Positions 1-5,936 of a stretch of DNA of 7,586 bases are shown here, one piece after another; position 1 is the first letter of the stretch, and every line of letters begins with the position of its first letter. Source of the DNA: a bacterium (GTDB taxonomy: Bacteria; UBP14; UBA6098; B30-G16); NCBI GenBank assembly GCA_027007865.1, contig JALTEE010000263.1:1-7586 (forward strand), read 5' to 3'. A program made the position numbers and the translations under genes. The notes under the pieces were generated by a model, which was not told where the DNA came from, ran no database searches, and saw only the letters and a program-made list of their open reading frames with translations.

Positions 1-332
1 TGGGTTTAATCGGTGCAAGCGCTGTTGTGATAATTTTTGCATATATAGCCTGGCGTGGAATTCGTGTTGCGTTGCGTGCACCGGACAGATTTGGCGCATA
101 CCTCGCATTCGGGCTGACTGCGATAATCTTTACTTTTGCACTGATAAATCTCGGCGTGGTAACAAGACTTTTGCCAACCACAGGTATTCCGCTGCCATTT
201 GTGAGTTATGGCGGGTCGCAACTCGTTGTTCATATGTTCATTATCGGAGTTCTTTTGAATATTTCAGGCACAGTAAGAGTGCCTGTGGCAAAACCAGCAG
301 TTGAAATACTGAGAAAACAATGCGTTACTTAA
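1..332 (+). CDS. ftsW: FtsW, septal peptidoglycan polymerase (SEDS family), C-terminal fragment
   Basis: Partial gene: the reading frame is open from base 3, so the start lies left of the window, and it ends at TAA 330-332. About 109 residues are visible. They form three hydrophobic membrane segments (roughly bases 6-62, 99-164 and 213-272) and a short basic tail. Between the second and third lies the SEDS-family signature: LLPTTG, then IPLPFVSYGGSQ (bases 168-221). SEDS proteins polymerise glycan strands from lipid II together with a class B penicillin-binding protein. Neighbouring murG and the downstream fts genes favour FtsW over the elongation paralogue RodA, which this fragment alone cannot exclude. 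Two positions differ from the form I know best: Arg where VVTG is usual (165-167) and Gln where SYGGSS is usual (219-221). The last 13 bases overlap murG, which suggests translational coupling. Confidence 0.93.
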   Translation, partial: GLIGASAVVIIFAYIAWRGIRVALRAPDRFGAYLAFGLTAIIFTFALINLGVVTRLLPTTGIPLPFVSYGGSQLVVHMFIIGVLLNISGTVRVPVAKPAVEILRKQCVT

Positions 333-1396
333 TTGCAGGAGGGGGCACAGGAGGGCACATAATACCCGCTTTGAATATCGCTCGTGCCCTGATGAAGTTC
401 GACATCGAAGCACAGTTCCTATTTGTCGGAACGGAGCGAGGACTCGAGCGCAAAATCGTGCCCGATGCAGGTTTCGAACTAAAAATTGTAGATGCAAAAC
501 CTTGGCGTGGAATTAGTTCTTTGAGAAATTTTTTGAAATCGAGTAGTCGGGTTAGACGGATTATCAAGGATTTCCGCAGCGATGCCGTTATCGGCACGGG
601 CGGATATGTCAGCGCACCCGCCATAATCGCTGCAAAATCGACCCGAAAACCGTTGTTCATTCAAGAGCAGAACACATATCCAGGACTGGCGACGAAACTC
701 GGTTCGTTGTTCGCAAAAAGAGTTTTTCTTGGCTTCGAGCAGGCGAAAGAACTGCTATGGCGAAAAAGTAGAGCCATATTCACAGGGAATCCCGCAGTGC
801 TGGCTATTCCGAACAGCGATAAAGAAAGTGCGCGACGCAAGTTCGGATTATTGCAGAATTATCGAACGATATTGCTCACAGGAGGTAGCCAAGGCGCGTC
901 AGCGCTGAATGAAGTGATGAAAATCGTAATCGACAAAAACGAGATTCCGCCAAAGACGCAGATAATATGGCAGTGTGGCGAACAGGATTTTCCATCGCTC
1001 GACAAATATATTGCTGAAAAAGATTTGCCAATTGCGTTGCAGCCATTCATCGACGATATGGGAAATGCGTATCTCGCTGCAGATATGGTTATAAGCCGAG
1101 CAGGAGCATTGACGCTCGCTGAAATTGCGATAGCGGGATTGCCAGCGGTATTGATTCCATATCCGTATGCAGCAGCCGACCACCAGAAAGCAAATGCAAA
1201 AGCCTTTGCAAATGCAGGCGCGGCGGTGATTATCGACCAGAAAGATTTGATACCTCAGATTTTGAGCGCAGAAATTGCGGAAATTTTAACAAATTCTGCA
1301 CTAATGCAAAAAATGAGCAGCGCCGCAAAATCATTGGCGAAACCGGATGCCGCAAAAAATATAGCGGGTGAAATCGTAAAAATGCTCGAAGGATGA
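320..1396 (+). CDS. murG: MurG, UDP-GlcNAc:undecaprenyl-PP-MurNAc-pentapeptide GlcNAc transferase
   Basis: MurG transfers GlcNAc from UDP-GlcNAc to lipid I, making lipid II on the inner face of the cytoplasmic membrane. The 358-residue length is normal for the family. It shows the two-domain GT-B layout: the N-terminal glycine loop GGGTGGH (residues 7-13) with HIIPAL, the second loop GTGGYVSAP (92-100), EQN with PGLATK (116-126), and TGNP (155-158). The C-terminal nucleotide-sugar domain has GGSQGA (188-193), SRAGALTLAE (259-268) and PYPYAAADHQ with KANA (280-293). The ATG at 320 lies inside the end of ftsW, with only a weak GAG six bases upstream, so initiation probably depends on ribosomes finishing ftsW. 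The gene ends at TGA 1394-1396, and an unusually long gap for this operon follows. Identification is secure. Confidence 0.98.
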   Translation: MRYLIAGGGTGGHIIPALNIARALMKFDIEAQFLFVGTERGLERKIVPDAGFELKIVDAKPWRGISSLRNFLKSSSRVRRIIKDFRSDAVIGTGGYVSAPAIIAAKSTRKPLFIQEQNTYPGLATKLGSLFAKRVFLGFEQAKELLWRKSRAIFTGNPAVLAIPNSDKESARRKFGLLQNYRTILLTGGSQGASALNEVMKIVIDKNEIPPKTQIIWQCGEQDFPSLDKYIAEKDLPIALQPFIDDMGNAYLAADMVISRAGALTLAEIAIAGLPAVLIPYPYAAADHQKANAKAFANAGAAVIIDQKDLIPQILSAEIAEILTNSALMQKMSSAAKSLAKPDAAKNIAGEIVKMLEG

Positions 1397-1531
1397 AAAA
1401 TTAGTCAAAAAAAATAAAATACAAAATTAAAAGTGCAAAGGTGTTCTTGAAAACCAATAGAGAATGATATGGAGTAATTGATACTTGTTCATTTTTAATA
1501 ATGTTTAAAAAATAAAAATAGGGGGTGGGCA
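1397..1531 (+). promoter_or_regulatory. AT-rich murG-murC gap, possible internal promoter or leader
   Basis: This 135-base gap is the longest in a cluster whose other joins mostly overlap or nearly touch. It is strongly AT-rich, with several A-runs, and ends in the G-rich murC ribosome binding site. A weak sigma70-like pair is possible: TTGAAA (1447-1452) and an extended -10 TGATATGGA (1465-1473), with a short 15-base spacer. A small AT-only hairpin, TTTTTAA/TTAAAAA (1492-1498 with 1505-1511), sits just upstream of the binding site. No intrinsic terminator for murG is visible. The spacing suggests murC and downstream genes may have their own transcription start, but the promoter elements themselves are poor. 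Confidence 0.25.
1520..1529 (+). promoter_or_regulatory. Ribosome binding site of murC
   Basis: AGGGGGTGGG resembles the full Shine-Dalgarno AGGAGGTG, with one G for A that can still form a G-U pair with 16S rRNA. The GGGGG core ends six bases before the ATG at 1532. This is the main argument for the upstream murC start rather than the ATG at 1553. Confidence 0.65.
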
Positions 1532-2998
1532 ATGAGCCCCAGAAGTGGACATATGTTTAAGAAAATCAAGCGGTTACACTTTGTAGGTATCGGTGGAAGT
1601 GGGATGAGCGGCATCGCTGAAATCCTGCTGAACCTCGGATACAACATCACGGGTTCGGATTTGCGCAAAACAGAGGCAACCGAGCGTCTCGAAAAACTCG
1701 GCGCAACCGTGTATTATGGACATTCTCCCACAAATCTTGGCGATGCCGATGTTGTAGTAATTTCATCGGCAATTCGCGGAGATAATCCCGAACTTATAGC
1801 GGCGTCCGAACGCGCAATTCCTGTCATTCGCAGAGCGGAAATGCTCGCCGAACTTATGCGAATGAAATATGGTATCGGCATAGCAGGAACGCACGGCAAG
1901 AGCACGACCACATCGCTCGTGGGAGAAGTCCTTACAAGTTCCGGCCTCGACCCAACAGTAATCGTCGGCGGAAAAGTTGTTAATCTTTCGTCGAATGTCA
2001 GGCTCGGCACGGGAGAATATCTCGTAGCGGAAGCGGACGAATTCGACCGCTCATTTCTCCGACTTTCTCCCACTATTGCAGTTGTTACAAATGTCGAGCG
2101 TGAACATATGGAGTGCTATTCCAATATGGACGAGCTTCGCGGAGCATTTATGGAATTTATGAACAAAGTCCCGTTCTACGGCGCCGTGATAATGTGCATC
2201 GACGAGCCACCTCTACAAGAGTTGATGCCTGAAATCGAGCGCAGAATAATAACATACGGGCTTTCCACACAGGCAGATGTCCGTGCAATAAAAGTGGAGT
2301 TTAGACAGAACGGAACTAATTTCGTCGCCGTGGCGGATGACAAACCACTCGGATTGGTGCGGACAAATCTAATCGGACTTCACAATGTGAAAAATTGCCT
2401 CGCTGCAATCGCTGTCGGGCTGGAAATCGGCATCGAATTCGATAAAATCGCAGCAGCGCTGGAAAAGTTCAAAGGTGTGTATCGCAGATTTCAGATAAAA
2501 GGTGAAATAGACGACATCATTGTAGTGGATGATTTCGGGCATCATCCTACGGAAATATCGGTAACGCTCGAAGCCGCGAAAACTGCCTATGACCGCAGAA
2601 TTGTAGCAGTGTTCCAACCACACCTCTATTCGCGCACGCAGGAATTCTTCCAAGAATTTGGCAAGGCATTTTTGAATTCCGATGTGCTCATAGTAACAGA
2701 AATCTATGGTTCGCGGGAAGACCCGATTTCAGGTGTATCGGGTGAAATGATTGCAAGAGCGGCAAAGGATTTTGGACATCGAAATGTCTATTTTGAACCA
2801 GATGCACAAAAAATCCCAGAACTACTCGAAAATATAGTTATCCCCGGAGACCTCGTGATTACAATCGGCGCAGGAACAGTATGGAAAATCGGAGAAGCAT
2901 TCTTAAAAATGCTGAATGAACGCGGAAAAGACAATAGTGAAGATGTGAACACTAATTCGCAGGAAACAATATCTAAAATGATGGCAAAAGTAGCATGA
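1532..2998 (+). CDS. murC: MurC, UDP-N-acetylmuramate--L-alanine ligase
   Basis: MurC is the cytoplasmic ATP-dependent ligase that adds L-Ala, the first peptide residue, to UDP-MurNAc. Residues 17-43 carry the UDP-binding FVGIGGSGMSGIAEIL and GSD. The ATP loop is GTHGKSTTT (119-127), with Ser where Thr is common. The central domain has EADEFDRSF (167-175) and TNVEREHMECY (186-196), with Glu before the conserved His where Asp is common. GLHNVKN (282-288) precedes the C-terminal domain, which has YRRFQ (317-321), DDFGHHPTEI (333-342), FQPHLYSRT (361-369) and IYGSRE (391-396). A 30-residue polar tail follows. The 488-residue length is near normal. The start at 1532 is chosen for its binding site; homologues more often begin like MFKKIKRLHFVGIGG, i.e. 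at 1553, seven codons later. The stop overlaps murB in ATGA. Confidence 0.98.
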   Translation: MSPRSGHMFKKIKRLHFVGIGGSGMSGIAEILLNLGYNITGSDLRKTEATERLEKLGATVYYGHSPTNLGDADVVVISSAIRGDNPELIAASERAIPVIRRAEMLAELMRMKYGIGIAGTHGKSTTTSLVGEVLTSSGLDPTVIVGGKVVNLSSNVRLGTGEYLVAEADEFDRSFLRLSPTIAVVTNVEREHMECYSNMDELRGAFMEFMNKVPFYGAVIMCIDEPPLQELMPEIERRIITYGLSTQADVRAIKVEFRQNGTNFVAVADDKPLGLVRTNLIGLHNVKNCLAAIAVGLEIGIEFDKIAAALEKFKGVYRRFQIKGEIDDIIVVDDFGHHPTEISVTLEAAKTAYDRRIVAVFQPHLYSRTQEFFQEFGKAFLNSDVLIVTEIYGSREDPISGVSGEMIARAAKDFGHRNVYFEPDAQKIPELLENIVIPGDLVITIGAGTVWKIGEAFLKMLNERGKDNSEDVNTNSQETISKMMAKVA

Positions 2999-3909
2999 AT
3001 GAGCAGGATGACATATTTGAAAATCTATCGCAGATTTGTCGAACAGAGCAAAGGTATATGCTGTCTGCAATTACCAGTTTTGCTATCGGTGGAACCGCAA
3101 AACTTGCGGTTTTCCCAAATTCCGCTGCTGAACTCCAAAATGCGATGACAGTTATATGGAAAGCAAATTTGCCATATTTGATTATTGGGCGTGGAACGAA
3201 CTTGCTCGTTTCCGATGACGGGTTCGATGGAATCGCCGCTATAATCGATGGTGGAATAGATAATGTTTTTCAAATAGATGGTAAAAGATGGCACTTCGGC
3301 GCTGGTGCTGCTTTATCGAATGCAATTTCTATCGCTGCAAAAAGCGGATACAGTGGATTGGAAGAAATTTCAGGTGTTCCCGGTTCTATCGGCGGCGCTG
3401 CAAAAATGAACGCAAGCGCTTATGAAAAATCGTTCTACGATAAAGTTGTGTCGCTAAAAATATTAACGAGGAAAGGTATCGAGGAAATCGGAGTGGATAA
3501 AATCGCTGCGAAATATCGCGGAGCAAAAGTCCCGGACGATACTGTTATTCTTTCTGCAACGATGATGCTCGACGAAAAAAGCCCTGATTCGATTTTTAAA
3601 GAAATTAAGAAATTCAATTCGAGCAGAGCGGCGACACAACCTTTGGGAGAACGAAGCGCTGGCTGCATTTTTAAAAATCCAGAAGGACATTATGCAGGAA
3701 TGCTCATCGAAAACGCAGGATTGAAAGGGAAAGCAATCGGCGGCGCAGTAGTTTCTAAAAAACACGCAAATTTTATAATCAACAAAAACAATGCAACAGC
3801 GCAGGACATTGTAGAACTTATTCGATATACCAGAGAGAAAGTTTTCGAGCAATTTAACATAGAACTCGAACTGGAAGTGATTCCAGTAGGTTTTCGGGAA
3901 AAGATTTGA
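2995..3909 (+). CDS. murB: MurB, UDP-N-acetylenolpyruvoylglucosamine reductase
   Basis: MurB is the cytoplasmic FAD enzyme that reduces UDP-GlcNAc-enolpyruvate with NADPH to UDP-MurNAc, the substrate of MurC. The FAD-binding region shows TSFAIGGTA (27-35), IIGRGTNLLVSDDGF (63-77) and ISGVPGSIGGAAKMNASAY (125-143). The second half has KYRGAKVP (173-180), SAGCIFKNP (221-229), and near the end LELEVIPVG (291-299), whose Glu294 matches the catalytic glutamate. At 304 residues with a short C-terminal domain, it resembles the shorter type II enzymes. The residue that is Ser in the E. coli enzyme and acts as proton donor is Cys224 here; this is probably a natural variant and not a defect, since the rest is intact. 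The ATG overlaps the murC stop (ATGA) without an obvious binding site, so translation is likely coupled. Confidence 0.97.
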   Translation: MNEQDDIFENLSQICRTEQRYMLSAITSFAIGGTAKLAVFPNSAAELQNAMTVIWKANLPYLIIGRGTNLLVSDDGFDGIAAIIDGGIDNVFQIDGKRWHFGAGAALSNAISIAAKSGYSGLEEISGVPGSIGGAAKMNASAYEKSFYDKVVSLKILTRKGIEEIGVDKIAAKYRGAKVPDDTVILSATMMLDEKSPDSIFKEIKKFNSSRAATQPLGERSAGCIFKNPEGHYAGMLIENAGLKGKAIGGAVVSKKHANFIINKNNATAQDIVELIRYTREKVFEQFNIELELEVIPVGFREKI

Positions 3910-3910
3910 T

Positions 3911-4654
3911 ATGAAAAAAATTTTCAACATAGGAATAATTCTTGCCGCTGCGATTTCGCTGATAGTGGGGTGGGCACTCATAACACCATATTTCACGGTC
4001 AAGCGTGTGGAATTCTTTGGACTGCGAGATATCGGAGAAAATGAGATAGCGCTACCGTTTCACTATGGTGATAATCTGCTGCTGCTTTCCACAGGATTTG
4101 TCGAGCAAAACATCCTTGCAGACCCCCGCATCGAACGAGTAAAAGTGCGCAAAAGACTACCCGATGGTATAGAGATATTTGTCGTGGAAAAAACACCGTC
4201 CTATTTACTGAACTGCGGAGAAATTTGGGGACTTACGAAAAATGGAGATGCGATACCGATAACCGACCCGCGCAAAATATCCAATTTACCGCTGATAACC
4301 ACTACACAAATATATCAGCCGATTCCATATAAAAAAGTCAACGAACCATCTGTGCTCCGAGCGCTGAAATTCGCAAATAAAATTTCTGATGAAAACCCAT
4401 CATTCCTCGATAAGGTTTCTGAAATAATTTCGCGAGAAAATGGCGAATATTCACTATTCCTCGTGCAGAACGGAATCGAAGTTGCCTTATCCGACAAAAG
4501 CGAAAATCCGCTTGAAAAACTAAATGTAATTATGAATGGACTCGGCACTGAGGAAAAAGATGTTGTGCAAATCGACTTACGATTTCCCGACCAGGGAATC
4601 GTTCGTTTCAAAAAAGGTTACAAAGAGAACAAACCATCGAGCAGGAGCAGTTGA
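3911..4654 (+). CDS. ftsQ: FtsQ/DivIB, divisome membrane protein with POTRA domain
   Basis: FtsQ is a bitopic inner-membrane protein that connects cytoplasmic division proteins to the periplasmic FtsB/FtsL and FtsW/FtsI module. The 247 residues show the expected order: a very short Lys-containing cytoplasmic N-terminus, one transmembrane helix (about 4-26), and a POTRA domain (about 27-95). The POTRA part includes YFTVKRVEFFGL, LADPRIERVKVRKRLPDGIEI and the closing VVEKTP (91-96). The FtsQ-type beta domain follows to about residue 235, with IDLRFPDQGIVRFK (221-234) matching the family's VDLRF strand. A basic, Ser-rich tail ends the protein. Sequence identity in this family is low, so the call rests on architecture and on position between murB and ftsA. 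One base separates the murB stop from this ATG (TGATATG), which suggests termination-reinitiation. Confidence 0.94.
   Translation: MKKIFNIGIILAAAISLIVGWALITPYFTVKRVEFFGLRDIGENEIALPFHYGDNLLLLSTGFVEQNILADPRIERVKVRKRLPDGIEIFVVEKTPSYLLNCGEIWGLTKNGDAIPITDPRKISNLPLITTTQIYQPIPYKKVNEPSVLRALKFANKISDENPSFLDKVSEIISRENGEYSLFLVQNGIEVALSDKSENPLEKLNVIMNGLGTEEKDVVQIDLRFPDQGIVRFKKGYKENKPSSRSS
4643..4647 (+). promoter_or_regulatory. Ribosome binding site of ftsA
   Basis: AGGAG, eight bases before the ATG at 4656 and inside the end of ftsQ. It fixes the ftsA start there, although the frame stays open upstream to an ATG at 4536. Confidence 0.7.
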
Positions 4655-4655
4655 T

Positions 4656-5888
4656 ATGGACGATGTAATGGCATCCATAGACATCGGAACATCTAAGACC
4701 GCTGTTGTCATTGCCGAACAAGGTGAAGTGGGTTTCGTTGTGCGTGGCTTTGCTATTGCTCCAAACGATGGCGTAGTTCGAGGAAATGTTGTGAACATCG
4801 AAAAAGCGGAGCAAGGGGTATTGCGTGCACTATCCGCCGCTGAAAAGCAGGCACAATTAAAAGTAAAGAAAATGGTTGTTGCCGTGGGCGGAAGCCAACT
4901 GCGAGCGGTGAAAAGTCACGGAGTAACATCGATTCCGAAGGAGAGTGGAAAAGTATCTATATCGGATGTGGCGAAAATAATCGAAACAGCGAAAAATATC
5001 CCGATACCACAGGATGCACAGATAATCGATTATGCGATTATGGATTTCGATGTGGATGGGAACACGGGCATCATAGACCCCGTGGGCGTTGCGGGTTCGA
5101 AACTCGGTGGAAATGTGATGATTTTTATAATCCAAAATGCAGCGATGCAAAATTTGCTAATGGCGCTCGAAGGCGCAAATATTGTTCCGATAGATTTTGT
5201 TGCTGCACCAATTGCTGCTGCCGAAGCGATTTTGTCGCAGGAAGAAAAAGAAATAGGCGTCACTATGCTCGATATAGGTGCAGGAACAACCGAAGCCGCA
5301 ATATATAAGGATAATAAACCGAGATATACAGCGACGATACCTTACGCGGGAGAAAGTGTAATCCACGATTTGACGGTGGGATTGAAACTTACGAATCAAA
5401 CAGCGGAAAAAATTGCTTTCGAGTTCGGATGTGCTGTGGAAAATATGATACCCGAAGACGAAGAAGTGCAGATTCCCGGCATAGGTGGCAGAGAACCGAG
5501 GAAAATGAAACGGAGATTTATCGGAACAATAATAGAAGCGCGACTCGAGGAAATCTTATTGATGGTGAAACAGCGTATCGAAGAAGTCGGTGGAAAATTA
5601 GATAAGGATGAATTACCTGCGGGAATCGTGCTCACAGGTGGAACATCGCTGATGCCACAAATAATATACCTTGCAGAGCGAATTTTAAAAATGCCGACAC
5701 GACTCGGATTACCTGGAGATATAAGTCCGATGCCAGAAGGAATGAACACACCGGACTATCACATAGCGCTGGGAGCAATAAATATTGCAGCTAAACGAAA
5801 AAATATGATGAAACAGGTCGAGATGGCGCAAGGGAAACTCGGCGGATTATGGAGTAGAATAAAAGACCTCATTCTGCGAAAACTTTGA
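4656..5888 (+). CDS. ftsA: FtsA, actin-like membrane anchor of the Z-ring
   Basis: FtsA is an actin-fold ATPase-family protein that binds the C-terminal peptide of FtsZ, polymerises on the membrane and recruits later division proteins. From the chosen start it has 410 residues, close to the usual 400-420. Phosphate loop 1 is ASIDIGTSKTAVVIAE (6-21). VRGNVVNIEKA (41-51) and the FtsA-specific 1C subdomain (about 80-165, including VAVGGSQLRAVKSHGV) follow. Phosphate loop 2 is LDIGAGTTEAAIY (205-217), and the adenosine motif is GIVLTGGTSLMPQI (323-336). The last 15 residues, GGLWSRIKDLILRKL, form an amphipathic helix of the membrane-targeting type. Loop 2 has Ala and Glu where DIGGGTTD is common. 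The 40 extra codons available upstream lie wholly inside ftsQ and contain nothing FtsA-like, so they were not used. The gene follows ftsQ after one base. Confidence 0.97.
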   Translation: MDDVMASIDIGTSKTAVVIAEQGEVGFVVRGFAIAPNDGVVRGNVVNIEKAEQGVLRALSAAEKQAQLKVKKMVVAVGGSQLRAVKSHGVTSIPKESGKVSISDVAKIIETAKNIPIPQDAQIIDYAIMDFDVDGNTGIIDPVGVAGSKLGGNVMIFIIQNAAMQNLLMALEGANIVPIDFVAAPIAAAEAILSQEEKEIGVTMLDIGAGTTEAAIYKDNKPRYTATIPYAGESVIHDLTVGLKLTNQTAEKIAFEFGCAVENMIPEDEEVQIPGIGGREPRKMKRRFIGTIIEARLEEILLMVKQRIEEVGGKLDKDELPAGIVLTGGTSLMPQIIYLAERILKMPTRLGLPGDISPMPEGMNTPDYHIALGAINIAAKRKNMMKQVEMAQGKLGGLWSRIKDLILRKL

Positions 5889-5910
5889 ACAATTAACGAT
5901 AAACTATAAA
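5885..5910 (+). promoter_or_regulatory. Possible weak promoter ahead of ftsZ
   Basis: TTGAAC (5885-5890, overlapping the ftsA stop) and TATAAA (5905-5910) lie in the short AT-rich gap before ftsZ. The 14-base spacer is short for a sigma70 promoter; using TAAATA at 5907-5912 gives 16. An extra promoter just upstream of ftsZ would fit the high amount of FtsZ cells need, but the match is weak and the promoter rules of this organism are unknown. Confidence 0.25.
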
Positions 5911-5923
5911 TATCAACAAATAC

Positions 5924-5932
5924 AAGGAGGTG
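5924..5932 (+). promoter_or_regulatory. Strong ribosome binding site of ftsZ
   Basis: AAGGAGGTG is a perfect Shine-Dalgarno sequence, with its GGAGG core six bases before the ATG at 5937. It is the best site in the window, in keeping with FtsZ needing more copies per cell than FtsA or FtsQ. Confidence 0.9.
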
Positions 5933-5936
5933 TATT

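Noticed and set aside
337..355. Two AGGAGGG sequences near the start of murG that look like ribosome binding sites
   Set aside because: They are the Gly codons of the GGGTGGH loop, and no start codon follows at a suitable distance.
1397..1440. A-rich tract after murG considered as a terminator
   Set aside because: No GC-rich stem precedes it and there is no T tract on the plus strand.
3910..3910. Missing ddl (D-Ala-D-Ala ligase) between murB and ftsQ considered as a deletion
   Set aside because: Many phyla encode ddl elsewhere, and the one-base murB-ftsQ junction looks normal with no remnant.
3463..4002. 179-codon open frame on the minus strand across murB and ftsQ
   Set aside because: It is antisense to two clearly identified genes, crosses their junction, and shows no recognisable domain; it is rich in Cys, Phe, Arg and Ser, as expected of a shadow frame.
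4536..4655. In-frame 40-codon upstream extension of ftsA from an ATG at 4536
   Set aside because: It lies entirely within ftsQ, has no FtsA-like content, and the AGGAG site plus the typical N-terminal motif place the start at 4656.
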